Shown piece after piece: positions 8,130 to 17,181 of a stretch of 64,000 nt of DNA. The number at the start of each line of letters is the position of its first letter. Within the stretch, counting starts at the first letter, position 1. The notes beneath the pieces were generated by a model, which searched no databases, had not been told where the DNA came from, and was given only the letters and a program-made list of their open reading frames with translations. A program made the translations under genes and the position numbers. Origin of the DNA: Rossellomorea sp. SC111 (lineage in GTDB: Bacteria; Bacillota; Bacilli; Bacillales; Bacillaceae_B); the NCBI RefSeq assembly GCF_024733565.1, contig NZ_JANIOC010000015.1:1-64000 (forward strand). Reading direction: 5' to 3'.

Positions 8130-11100
8130 AACCACTTAAATTAGTAATGCAGGCGTTTGGACCATATGCCGGCAGAGAAACCATTGATTTCCGAGAGCTG
8201 GATAACCGCACCATGTTCGTGATTTCCGGTAAAACAGGGGCGGGAAAGACCACGATTTTCGATGGGATTTCCTACGCGATCTACGGGAAGGCCAGCGGAG
8301 AAGACCGAAATCCGACAGAATTAAGAAGCCAATTTGCCAATAATGATGATAGTACTGAAGTAGATCTTCTATTCAGTTTACGTGGGAGGACGTATCGTAT
8401 TTGGCGTTCACCCCAGCAGGAAAAAAAGAAAGCAAGGGGTGAGGGATTTACTACCATCAATGCGCGATCTGAATTATATGTATACGATGAAGATGGGAAA
8501 GAACAGCTTCTTGCGGCAAATGTGAGAGAAGTGGATGAGAAAATCAAAGAGTTGATACAACTTGATGCCAATCAATTCAGACAGATCCTTATGATTCCCC
8601 AGGGCGAGTTTCGGAAACTCCTTACATCAGACAGTAAAGATAAAGAACTCATATTGCAGCGCCTGTTTCATACAGAACTTTACAAGACAATTCAGGAAAA
8701 ACTGAAATCCGAAGCTGACGAGTTGAAAAGGTCTGTGGAATCTTCCATAGAAGAACGAACAAGGGAATTAGTAAGAATCCATTTTGAAGAAAATGAAGAA
8801 CTTCAATCTCTTTTATTGGAGAATCCCTTGAATGATCATCGCATTCTGCACCTTCTATCCCCTCAGATTGAAGAAATGGAAAAGAAGGAGAAGAATCTCA
8901 GACAACAGTATGAGGACGTTCAGGAAAAGCGGGATGCCTATCAAAAGGATCTCGCAGAGGCTAAAAGTCTGGTTGATCAATACGATCTTCAGGAAAAGCT
9001 TAGAATTCAGAAAGAATCCCTTTTAGCCTTAAAGCCTGAAATCGAATCGATCGATCACGAAATTGTATTGGCCAGGAGAGCCTCCCATTTGGTTCAACAA
9101 GATGAATATTGCCACAAACTTAATCGGAATCTCAGTGAATTGAAAAATCAATTAGCAAAACTATCACAAGAAAAACAAACAATCTCTGAAAAGCTAATGA
9201 CAGCAACAAAGATTTTTGAAGAAGAAACAAAAAATGAACATCTCAGGGAGCAAGCCTCCAAAAGAGTCACTCAACTTGAAAATATGGAAAAAGATATAGA
9301 TTCGTTACATACGTTGATGAAAGAAACGGATGAAGTGAAAAAAAGGTACGAAAAACAGCAGGATATTGTAACAAAACAGAACGAGCAGGTCTCATTATTA
9401 CAAAAAGGAATAAAAGAACGGGAAGTACGTGTGAAGGCAGGAGAAGATGGTCAGGAAACTTTGTTTCAATTTGAAAAAAACGTACAAGAGAAACAATTTT
9501 TGCTGGAGCAGATAAATGAAATGATTCAATTGGAACAAAATCTTCATCGTGTCAAATCGGAGCGTGATCAATTAAAGACTCAATATGGTCAACTTGAGGA
9601 TCGTCTTCAGGATGCGTCCGAAACGCTGGCATTTTTGGAGGGGAAGTGGAGTTCTGCTCAGGCGTCATTGCTCGCGAAAGGATTATCAGATGATGCTCCA
9701 TGTCCGGTCTGCGGATCAGAACATCATCCAAACCCTGCCTTAGAGGCAGATTCCATCCCTTCCGGGGAAGATATTAAGATGGCTAAAGCTAAGCAACAGG
9801 AATTGGAAACGGAAGAGAAGAAATTAAGCCTCGTCATTGCCCAGGAGGAAACAAAAATCCAAAGCATTCAAGAGCAAATCGAGAATATCAGAAAGAAAAT
9901 AATTGAAAAGAAACCTGACTTCAATCAGGTTGAAATCGGGGAGACACGTTCGTTGCTAATGAAAGAAATCGAATCGTTGAAGTCGGACATCGATTCGAAG
10001 AGGAAAGAAGTGGAGCAGGTAAGAGTCATGGGAGAAGAAATTAGAAAGGGAAGAGAAAAGCTAGAAGAACTTGAAGGGGCAAGAGGGAAGAATCAAGACA
10101 TGCTCCAAGAACTCAATACTCTTTTTCACACTAAGAATACAACGCTGGAAAAGGTAATGGAATCCATTCCCCGTGAACTCAGGACAAAAACTCAATTTGA
10201 ACAAGTGTTGCAGAAAGAGAAACAAAGACTGCAAGATTTAAAGGCGTCTTTTGAACAGGCTCAAAAGCAGTATTATGATCTGATGAACCAAAACAGTGTA
10301 AAGGAGTCTCAAGTCAGAGATAAAGAGAACCATATAGAGAATGTGAATGTGGAGATGAAAGCTGAAAGAGATGCTTTCCTATCCCTACTTAAAGAACAGG
10401 GTTTCTCCCATTATAATGCCTTTCTGAAAGCGAAAAAGTCGGAAGCGGAGGTCTCGGTTCTTCAAGAAAAAGTGAAGAAGTTCGGGGAGGATCTTCGTTC
10501 AGTTACTGATCGTCTGACAGATATTGATCAAATCTTAAAAGATAAAATGCGGCCGGACCTGCAAAAGATCGAAGAAGACATCATCAAGGTTACAGAAGAA
10601 TTAAAAATGGTAAATGATCATCTGAATAGGGTCATGACGAATAGAAAGGAAAATGAACTTATCCTCACCAGGGTGACAGCCATAAATGAGGGGATCAGGG
10701 ATTTAGAATCAAGATATCAAACGGTCGGACATTTAGCAGAAGTTGCAAGGGGGCAGAACGCGAACCGGATCACATTTGAACGATATGTTCTGGCATCATT
10801 CCTCGAAGACATCCTTCAAGTGGCGAATGAGAGATTAATCAAAATGACTTCAGGCCGGTATCAGTTGATTCGAAAAACGGACCGAAGCAAGGGAAATGTA
10901 CAAAGTGGTTTAGAACTCCTGGTCTTTGATCAATATACAGGGCAGGAAAGACATGTCAAAACATTATCCGGAGGGGAAAGCTTCAAGGCATCCTTGGCAT
11001 TAGCCCTTGGACTTGCTGATGTGGTACAGCAATATGCAGGCGGGGTATCATTAGAGACGATGTTCATTGATGAAGGGTTCGGGACACTCGATCCAGAATC

Positions 11101-11260
11101 GCTTGATCAGGCAATCGAAGCATTGATGGATATCCAAAGCAGCGGGCGTTTAGTAGGGTTGATATCACATGTACCTGAGCTGAAAGAGAGAATTGATGCA
11201 CGACTGGAAGTCATTTCATCACAAAGTGGAAGCAGGACGGAATTCCAATTTTTAGTTTAA
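8126..11260 (+). CDS. sbcC: Exonuclease SbcCD ATPase subunit SbcC
   Basis: SbcC is the Rad50-like ATPase partner of SbcD. The 1044-residue protein has an N-terminal Walker A (GKTGAGKTT, about 35-43), two long coiled-coil arms, a central zinc hook CPVCGSEHHP near residue 528 that joins two molecules, and a C-terminal ABC signature (LSGGESF) with Walker B (MFIDEGFGTLD). All catalytic parts are present and the length is normal. It starts at TTG 8126 with AGGGAGG upstream and overlaps sbcD. A strong terminator follows, so sbcDC form a two-gene operon. Confidence 0.95.
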   Translation: MKPLKLVMQAFGPYAGRETIDFRELDNRTMFVISGKTGAGKTTIFDGISYAIYGKASGEDRNPTELRSQFANNDDSTEVDLLFSLRGRTYRIWRSPQQEKKKARGEGFTTINARSELYVYDEDGKEQLLAANVREVDEKIKELIQLDANQFRQILMIPQGEFRKLLTSDSKDKELILQRLFHTELYKTIQEKLKSEADELKRSVESSIEERTRELVRIHFEENEELQSLLLENPLNDHRILHLLSPQIEEMEKKEKNLRQQYEDVQEKRDAYQKDLAEAKSLVDQYDLQEKLRIQKESLLALKPEIESIDHEIVLARRASHLVQQDEYCHKLNRNLSELKNQLAKLSQEKQTISEKLMTATKIFEEETKNEHLREQASKRVTQLENMEKDIDSLHTLMKETDEVKKRYEKQQDIVTKQNEQVSLLQKGIKEREVRVKAGEDGQETLFQFEKNVQEKQFLLEQINEMIQLEQNLHRVKSERDQLKTQYGQLEDRLQDASETLAFLEGKWSSAQASLLAKGLSDDAPCPVCGSEHHPNPALEADSIPSGEDIKMAKAKQQELETEEKKLSLVIAQEETKIQSIQEQIENIRKKIIEKKPDFNQVEIGETRSLLMKEIESLKSDIDSKRKEVEQVRVMGEEIRKGREKLEELEGARGKNQDMLQELNTLFHTKNTTLEKVMESIPRELRTKTQFEQVLQKEKQRLQDLKASFEQAQKQYYDLMNQNSVKESQVRDKENHIENVNVEMKAERDAFLSLLKEQGFSHYNAFLKAKKSEAEVSVLQEKVKKFGEDLRSVTDRLTDIDQILKDKMRPDLQKIEEDIIKVTEELKMVNDHLNRVMTNRKENELILTRVTAINEGIRDLESRYQTVGHLAEVARGQNANRITFERYVLASFLEDILQVANERLIKMTSGRYQLIRKTDRSKGNVQSGLELLVFDQYTGQERHVKTLSGGESFKASLALALGLADVVQQYAGGVSLETMFIDEGFGTLDPESLDQAIEALMDIQSSGRLVGLISHVPELKERIDARLEVISSQSGSRTEFQFLV

Positions 11261-11274
11261 GACAATGCCACTCC

Positions 11275-11312
11275 TAAAAAAGGTCAAGGATCTTCACCCT
11301 TGACCTTTTTTA
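11275..11312 (+). terminator. Rho-independent terminator after sbcC
   Basis: AAAAAAGGTCAAGG pairs with CCTTGACCTTTTTT. Confidence 0.9.
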
Positions 11313-11408
11313 TATGAAATTTGAGCGGTCGATCCTTCTACGATGTTTTTAAACACGATAACTGGGACATAAATAGAGGTAAAACGACTAATCAAGTGGA
11401 GAGTTCAA

Positions 11409-12488
11409 ATGAAAAGTATCCGCAAAATCTTAATCCCTAGACAGTTACTGTTGTTGTTAATCCTCTCAACAGGCTTATTGAATCATGTCATGTTGATACC
11501 GAGTATCTTTCAGGCAGCGGGCCGGGATGGGTGGATCAGTATCCTTGCTGCCTATCCCATATTCCTCCTCATGACGTTTTTAATCTTTTACATCATCAAG
11601 CATTCCCCTAAGGAAGGCTTCTTTCATTTGCTTCAACAGAAATGGCCGAGATGGGCGGTCTTATTATTTTCTCTACCCATCGGATTATTTTTACTTTCAA
11701 GTGCATACATAACCTTTATTGATTTAATACTATGGCTAAGTGCTTATTTCCTTGCTGATGTACCTTCTTTCATTGTCTGGGGAGGTATTTTCATCATCTG
11801 TTTCCTGATCACATGGGCCGGGATTAAACACATGGCGATCGCTAGCGGGATATTGTTACCCCTTGTCATGATCTTCGGGTTTTTCATTGCGATTACGAAT
11901 ACGAATTTAAAGGATCCAAGCTTATTGTTTCCAATTATGAGCAATGGATATGAGCCGGTTATAAAAGGAATGATTTATGTATTGAGCGGACTGCTCGAAC
12001 TTTATTTGATTGTCTTGATACAGCCATATAGTGAAGGGAAAATAAAGTTTCATCATTTAATCGTACTTGGCTTAATCTTTCTGGGGTTGATGTTCGGTCC
12101 ACTCACAGCATCCATCATGGAATTCGGTCCAGTGGAATCGGCGAACTTGAGATACCCTGCGTATGAGCAATGGAGGATTCTCTCCATAGGAGAGTTCATC
12201 ACTCATCTGGATTTCTTTGCCCTTTATCAGTGGCTGAGTGGGGCACTAATTAGGATCAGTCTGTTTATGTTCCTATTGGGGGCACTACTCATTAAAAAGA
12301 AGAATCAACATCGGATCTCTTTAAAGGTATTGTTACCGATTTTCATCGTCTTTTTTGGACTGGCCCTGTTCAAAATTGATACATATGATTTTTATATATT
12401 TTTGTTTAATATATTTTTTCCACTGACGGTCATCCTCTTCATGGTACAAATCATCGTTTCAGCCATCATTTTACGGTTAGTAAAATAA
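11409..12488 (+). CDS. Spore germination receptor B subunit (GerAB-type permease)
   Basis: A 359-residue, ten-segment membrane protein of the spore germination permease family (GerAB/GerBB, APC superfamily). In known receptors this subunit binds the nutrient germinant in the inner spore membrane. It opens with MKSIRKILIPRQLLLLLILS, a typical entry into the first helix, and remains hydrophobic to the end. GGAGAG precedes the ATG. It is the first gene of a B-A-C operon with the genes at 12544 and 14003. Expression in the forespore under sigma-G is expected from the family; I did not identify a clear sigma-G promoter. The germinant cannot be predicted. Confidence 0.9.
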   Translation: MKSIRKILIPRQLLLLLILSTGLLNHVMLIPSIFQAAGRDGWISILAAYPIFLLMTFLIFYIIKHSPKEGFFHLLQQKWPRWAVLLFSLPIGLFLLSSAYITFIDLILWLSAYFLADVPSFIVWGGIFIICFLITWAGIKHMAIASGILLPLVMIFGFFIAITNTNLKDPSLLFPIMSNGYEPVIKGMIYVLSGLLELYLIVLIQPYSEGKIKFHHLIVLGLIFLGLMFGPLTASIMEFGPVESANLRYPAYEQWRILSIGEFITHLDFFALYQWLSGALIRISLFMFLLGALLIKKKNQHRISLKVLLPIFIVFFGLALFKIDTYDFYIFLFNIFFPLTVILFMVQIIVSAIILRLVK

Positions 12489-12543
12489 AATGGTGGATTC
12501 ACCACGAATAAAAACAGAGCGAGTTAAGTAAAGGATGTTCTCA

Positions 12544-14022
12544 ATGAAGAAAGCCTCTAAAGAAAAGACAACTAGTAAGGAATCCATTGGAGCCCCCCTG
12601 GAAGAATTGAGAGAATTATTCTCACACAGTCAGGATCTATTGATAAAGGTCCATTTCTTTAATGGAACGGAAACGACCATCGTTTATTTTGATAGTCTAG
12701 TGGATCGCCATTATTTAGATCAATTTATTTTTCCAAAGGTTAAAGAAGCTCCACATGAAACCTTTGCAGAACAACTCATGAGTTTATTTCAGGCAGAGGA
12801 AATCACGCAGAAATCCATTGAAGAATTGGCTTCGGCACTATTTTCAGGGTTTGTCCTTTTCTTTGTTGAAGAAAAGGTCTTATCCATCCACGCCGGGAAT
12901 TTACCGAAAAGATTGCCGGAAGAATCATCTTTGGAAACATCGATCCGCGGACCTAAAGACGGATTCGTTGAAGACTTGAATACCAATATTTCTTTAATTA
13001 GAAGGAGATTGTTCACTCCTTCCCTTTGTGTGGAAAAATATAAAATTGGAACAAGGTCTCACACTGAAATTGCGGTTTTGTATCTGGATGATGTCATCGA
13101 TAAGAGTGTGCTGAATGAATTATACAGCAGGATTGATAAGTTAGACATCGACGTGTTGACAGGGAATCAACATCTTGAATCCCTTATTGATGATAATCCT
13201 TATTCGATATTCACAAGTTTCGACTACACAGGCAGACCCGATTTCATTGTAGACTCGTTAAATCAGGGCAGGTTTGCTCTGATTGTAGACGGTTTTCCGA
13301 CAATATCTTTAGCACCGGTCAACTTATTGTTGCAGATTAAGTCGCCGGAAGACTCAAGCATCAATTATATGTATGTGTCCCTTGAAAGAATCATAAGGAT
13401 GGTGGGAATATTAATTTCTGCATTCTTACCTGGTTTATGGGTGGCTTTCTCCGCCTATAACATTGAACAAATCCCTTATCTACTAGTGGCAACCATCTCG
13501 ATGTCTCGATTCGGACTCCCTCTGTCAGCACCGGTGGAAATGTTTATCGTGTTGTTTTTGTTCGAGTTTTTCAATGAAGCGGGTGTACGGCTTCCGAGGG
13601 CGATTGGACAAACCGTTTCGGTCTTGGGCGGTTTGATTGTAGGGGATGCTGCCATACGGGCGGGGCTGACCTCTCCCACCATGCTGGTCATTGGCGCCAT
13701 TACATATATTTCGTCCTTTACTCTCGTCAATCAATCCCTGAAATATGGTACCACGGTACTGAGGTTCATTGTGTTACTGGTAAGTACATTTTTCGGGTTG
13801 TTTGGTGTGGTCATGATCTTTATCCTGACGGTCATTTACTTATCCACCATCTCATCTTTCGGTGCTCCGTATTTAGGAACGGTTGCGCCTATTGGCTGGA
13901 AGGAAGCTATACGATCCTTTTTGAGGCTGCCGATCCAATTCTATCAACAGAGGACGTCTTCTACTAATCCAGAAGACCAGACGAGGAAAGGTATGGGACC
14001 ATATGAACAGCAAGATGAGTAA
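12544..14022 (+). CDS. Spore germination receptor A subunit (GerAA-type)
   Basis: A 492-residue GerA family protein with a large soluble N-terminal domain (about residues 1-280) and four to six C-terminal membrane segments, containing the family stretch LPGLWVAFSAYN followed by the SRFGLPLSAPVE and GGLIVGDAAI regions. A subunits oligomerise to form the germinant-gated ion channel. ATG 12544 sits 9 bases after AAAGG; the in-frame ATG 12535 touches that site and is less likely. The 3' end overlaps the C-subunit gene by 20 bases. Confidence 0.92.
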   Translation: MKKASKEKTTSKESIGAPLEELRELFSHSQDLLIKVHFFNGTETTIVYFDSLVDRHYLDQFIFPKVKEAPHETFAEQLMSLFQAEEITQKSIEELASALFSGFVLFFVEEKVLSIHAGNLPKRLPEESSLETSIRGPKDGFVEDLNTNISLIRRRLFTPSLCVEKYKIGTRSHTEIAVLYLDDVIDKSVLNELYSRIDKLDIDVLTGNQHLESLIDDNPYSIFTSFDYTGRPDFIVDSLNQGRFALIVDGFPTISLAPVNLLLQIKSPEDSSINYMYVSLERIIRMVGILISAFLPGLWVAFSAYNIEQIPYLLVATISMSRFGLPLSAPVEMFIVLFLFEFFNEAGVRLPRAIGQTVSVLGGLIVGDAAIRAGLTSPTMLVIGAITYISSFTLVNQSLKYGTTVLRFIVLLVSTFFGLFGVVMIFILTVIYLSTISSFGAPYLGTVAPIGWKEAIRSFLRLPIQFYQQRTSSTNPEDQTRKGMGPYEQQDE

Positions 14023-15163
14023 ATTCATGGTCATTCTCTCGATTTTTATATTATCAGGCTGTACAGGGTCAAAAAATATCCAGGACTTAACATACATTGT
14101 CGCGATTGGACTAGATTACGATGAAGGGAAAGACGAATATACGGCCTATGTTCAAGGATTGAATTTTGCAAATGTTGCGAAGCAGGAAGGAAGCAGGTCA
14201 ACTGATCCGATTCCACCGTTTGTAGGTTCTGCAAAAGGAAAGACCTTGAACATGGCAGTCAGTAACCTATATAAAGTATCGAGACCACCCTTGTTTTTTG
14301 GTCATACGAAAACGCTTGTCTTGTCCAAGAACCTATTGAAGTATAAGTTCAAAGAAGTCTTGGAGGATGTTGGCAGGAACCGTTCCCTGCGACCAAGCCT
14401 TGAACTTTTTGTTACGGACGAGAGTGTAGGAGATATTTTTAGTGCGAAGGGATTATTTGACTACCCGCCTGTTTACACGGTTCTTCTGACCGAAGAAAAA
14501 TCAGAGGGAATCCAAAATGACATCGATTCAACGAGCATGATGCATTTCTTAAGGGAATATTATGAACCGATGGGAACCGCATTGATTCCAAATGTCAAAA
14601 TCGACCGTCAATCATGGCAGGCGGATGGGGAAGTCGCTTCTCTTTATCTGGATGGATATAGCGTCTTTCAAGATAAAACGTTAAAAGGTGATATTCCGGC
14701 AAATGATTCCATGACTGTGGATTGGCTTCAAAATAAGAAAAATTCTCTTGATTATGCCCTTTATGAAGATGGCGAGATCCTGTCAACATTTAAATTAACA
14801 TCAGATGAACCTAAAGTGAAATATAATAATGATCACGCGAATTTCCCGACATTCTCATTGGAAGTAAGCGTGGAAGCAGAATTGTTAGAAAAGATTAAGG
14901 ATATCCCCTTCCAAGAACTACATGGTAAGCTTCAAAAATCGTTAGAAGAAAAAATAGCAAAGGTTTATACAAAGGGAATTGAGAAAAAAATGGATCTACT
15001 TGATGTCGGTGAACGATGGTATCGCTCCCATCCAGAAAAATTTAACGAGCTGGATAATAGTGGTGACAGGTTTTACCTTACAGACACTTCACTAAAACAA
15101 GTAAAGGTGACAGTCGATATTAAACATTTCAATGCCTATCGATATATTAAAGAAACGAGATAA
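14003..15163 (+). CDS. Spore germination receptor C subunit (Ger(x)C lipoprotein)
   Basis: A 386-residue lipoprotein with lipobox LSGC near residue 20 and the opening typical of Ger(x)C proteins (IQDLTYIVAIGLDYD). C subunits are membrane-anchored three-domain proteins needed for receptor function and depend on Lgt for acylation. GAGG/AAAGG lies 11 or more bases before ATG 14003; ATG 14012 is an alternative start. It overlaps the A gene by 20 bases, so it is translationally coupled. A terminator follows at 15169, ending the B-A-C operon. Confidence 0.92.
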   Translation: MNSKMSKFMVILSIFILSGCTGSKNIQDLTYIVAIGLDYDEGKDEYTAYVQGLNFANVAKQEGSRSTDPIPPFVGSAKGKTLNMAVSNLYKVSRPPLFFGHTKTLVLSKNLLKYKFKEVLEDVGRNRSLRPSLELFVTDESVGDIFSAKGLFDYPPVYTVLLTEEKSEGIQNDIDSTSMMHFLREYYEPMGTALIPNVKIDRQSWQADGEVASLYLDGYSVFQDKTLKGDIPANDSMTVDWLQNKKNSLDYALYEDGEILSTFKLTSDEPKVKYNNDHANFPTFSLEVSVEAELLEKIKDIPFQELHGKLQKSLEEKIAKVYTKGIEKKMDLLDVGERWYRSHPEKFNELDNSGDRFYLTDTSLKQVKVTVDIKHFNAYRYIKETR

Positions 15164-15168
15164 TAGCA

Positions 15169-15217
15169 AAAGAGAAAGAGGAATCACCAAATGAATTTCC
15201 TTTTTCTCTTTCTTTTT
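15169..15217 (+). terminator. Rho-independent terminator after germination operon
   Basis: An imperfect stem of AAAGAGAAAGAGGAA with TTCCTTTTTCTCTTT, followed by CTTTTTC. Confidence 0.7.
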
Positions 15218-15273
15218 CCACTTGAATTGCATAACATGAAGGTAGGTCTAAGGGGAATGGAGGAACAATCACT

Positions 15274-15570
15274 GTGCAAATAAGCATTTATATCATGTTA
15301 TTAGTAGTATCTGCAGTTATTGCGATCGGTTGGAGCTGGAAGAGATTATTGGATTTCAATTCTTATAAGAAACCATTTTTAGAAGGAGTCGCCCTGCAAT
15401 TTGTTTTTCTTGTCTTTGCTTCTGTATGGTGGCTTATAACCGAGGATATTTCGAAAGGGGTGATGGGGGTATTCTATTATTTCCTTGCCTTCCTAACGAT
15501 TATGGTCGTTCATGGGTTCACCCTGCATTATCTCTTTTCAAAGAAGAAGCTGAAGGAGCGGGAAGATTGA
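15274..15570 (+). CDS. Small three-span membrane protein, 98 aa
   Basis: A 98-residue protein with three hydrophobic segments (about 3-20, 38-55 and 65-88) and a basic C-terminal tail (SKKKLKERED). GTG 15274 is preceded by GGAGGA at good spacing. It follows the germination operon but is separated from it by a terminator, so it is not clearly part of the receptor. Some germination operons end in a small D subunit with two membrane helices; this protein has three, and I do not claim homology. No family recognised. Confidence 0.7.
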   Translation: MQISIYIMLLVVSAVIAIGWSWKRLLDFNSYKKPFLEGVALQFVFLVFASVWWLITEDISKGVMGVFYYFLAFLTIMVVHGFTLHYLFSKKKLKERED

Positions 15571-15732
15571 ATGCTATTGAGGTCGGAATGTGATTTTTAC
15601 ATCCTTCAGGAAATATGCCAAGGAATAGAGGTTTCACAAAATAGACAATGAATCCTTTCTGCAGGAATTGTTTTTTCATCCTCTTTTTACTAACATAGAT
15701 GGGAGAGACAGATAAAGTCGGAGGAGATAAAG

Positions 15733-16329
15733 ATGTCAAAAACCAAAACATTCATTGTGGTGATGGCCATCATCGGGGTACTCCTTGCAGGTTGCAGCAA
15801 TAGTGACTTTCAAGCAGAAACGGATTATGAAGTGAAAGAATTTTCCTATACGAATCAGAATAATAAACAAGTCAGCCTAAAAGATTTAAAGGGGAAGGTC
15901 TGGATCGCCGATTTCATCTTTACCAGCTGCGAAACAGTTTGCCCGCCAATGACCTTCAACTTGACAAAGCTGCAAAAGAAGTTAAAAGAAGAAGGGGTAA
16001 AGGATTATAAAATCGTTTCCTTCAGTGTGGATCCGGAAACAGATACACCAGACGCATTAAAAGAGTACATATCTAACTTCGAAGCAGACACAAGTAAATG
16101 GGAGCTTTTGACCGGTTATGAATTCGACGAAGTGAAGAACCTTGCGGAACATTCCTTCCGTTCAATCGTAGCAGACGACCCCAATTCCGATCAGATGATT
16201 CATGGGACCAGTTTCTACCTGGTCAACCAGGAGGGAACCGTCGTTAAAACGTACAGTGGCAATAGTGACGTTCCATATGATGAAATCGTTCAGGATATGG
16301 AAACATTAATCAAGGAAGGATCTGAATAA
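15733..16329 (+). CDS. Sco family copper chaperone (YpmQ/BsSco type)
   Basis: A 198-residue membrane-anchored SCO1/SenC protein needed to assemble the CuA centre of cytochrome c oxidase. A signal sequence ends in a lipobox (LLAGC, Cys20). The thioredoxin-like domain carries the copper ligands CETVCP near residue 70 and the histidine in MIHGTSFYLV near residue 156. All three Cu ligands are present. GGAGGAGAT precedes the ATG. It is monocistronic, with a terminator at 16340. Together with ccdA/ccdC it fits aerobic respiratory chain maturation. Confidence 0.93.
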   Translation: MSKTKTFIVVMAIIGVLLAGCSNSDFQAETDYEVKEFSYTNQNNKQVSLKDLKGKVWIADFIFTSCETVCPPMTFNLTKLQKKLKEEGVKDYKIVSFSVDPETDTPDALKEYISNFEADTSKWELLTGYEFDEVKNLAEHSFRSIVADDPNSDQMIHGTSFYLVNQEGTVVKTYSGNSDVPYDEIVQDMETLIKEGSE

Positions 16330-16339
16330 ATCCTTCTAC

Positions 16340-16373
16340 GAGAATCACAGGATGCGTGATTCTCTTTTTTTTT
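16340..16373 (+). terminator. Rho-independent terminator after sco
   Basis: GAGAATCAC pairs with GTGATTCTC, followed by nine T residues. Confidence 0.9.
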
Positions 16374-16441
16374 GTGATTTCCCATTCCAATATTAGGATG
16401 CTTACGATTATAATGATGAAAAGGACTGGGGGACTGAAACA

Positions 16442-16975
16442 ATGAAAATTCGTCCGATAGAAATAAAAGATGCTGGAAGAATAGTAGAAATCATGCGCCA
16501 AAAAACGGTTTTACCCAATATCATCTCTTTACCGAGCTTAAGGGTAGAAAAATTTGAATCGAGATTGAAGAACCCTTCCTCCAATCAGCATGATTTTATA
16601 GCAGAAGTGGATGGAATCGTAGTGGGGCTTTGTGGATTAAGTCAAGGTCTAGGCAGGCGTGCTCACACGGGAAGTTTATTCATATTTATAGATGAGCAAT
16701 ATCATGGCAGGGGAATCGGCACCAGCCTTATTCAAAATGCGATTGATTTAGCGGATAACTGGTTGATGATAGAGCGTATTGAGTTGACTGTCATAGACGT
16801 TAACACCAAAGCAAAAGCATTATATGAGAAATTGGGATTTCAGGATGAGGGATTTAAACATGGCACCATTGTCCAGAATGGCCGTTTTGCGGGCGAACAT
16901 TGCATGGCGAGATTTCGTCCGGGTGGTACTGTTAAGCGGGAATATGATAATGTAAAGGAATCTACAGCAAAATGA
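16442..16975 (+). CDS. GNAT family N-acetyltransferase
   Basis: A 177-residue acetyltransferase with the acetyl-CoA binding loop (QYHGRGIGTSLI, about 89-100) and the C-terminal pattern VNTKAKALYEKLGFQDEG common to GNATs acting on amino acids or small amines. GGGGGAC lies before the ATG. The substrate cannot be told from sequence. It is upstream of the small gene at 17015 and selB on the same strand, and no terminator is seen between them, so co-transcription is possible. Confidence 0.88.
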   Translation: MKIRPIEIKDAGRIVEIMRQKTVLPNIISLPSLRVEKFESRLKNPSSNQHDFIAEVDGIVVGLCGLSQGLGRRAHTGSLFIFIDEQYHGRGIGTSLIQNAIDLADNWLMIERIELTVIDVNTKAKALYEKLGFQDEGFKHGTIVQNGRFAGEHCMARFRPGGTVKREYDNVKESTAK

Positions 16976-17014
16976 TAGGATAGCAGGTGAGGGCATATTC
17001 GAAATTCTAAGGCA

Positions 17015-17167
17015 ATGCTGATATTTGATATATTGATTACATTATTCATTTCCATATGGGTAGTGAAGTCCTTTTTAGATGGGGAAGTATGGAAAGGAGT
17101 TCTGTTTGCAGTCTGTTTTGCCATCATGGCAGGAGTACTGCTTTTCCGATTCAAGACGAAAAGATAG
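17015..17167 (+). CDS. Small membrane protein, 50 aa, upstream of selB
   Basis: The frame reads MLIFDILITLFISIWVVKSF, then a short acidic turn and a second hydrophobic stretch ending in a basic tail (RFKTKR). This is a two-helix membrane hairpin. It ends 14 bases before the selB start, so the two are probably co-translated from one mRNA. The ribosome binding site is weak: TAAGG is only 2 bases from ATG 17015, and GGTGAGGG lies farther upstream near 16985-16993. No family recognised. Confidence 0.55.
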   Translation: MLIFDILITLFISIWVVKSFLDGEVWKGVLFAVCFAIMAGVLLFRFKTKR

Positions 17168-17181
17168 AAAGCGGTGAGAGG

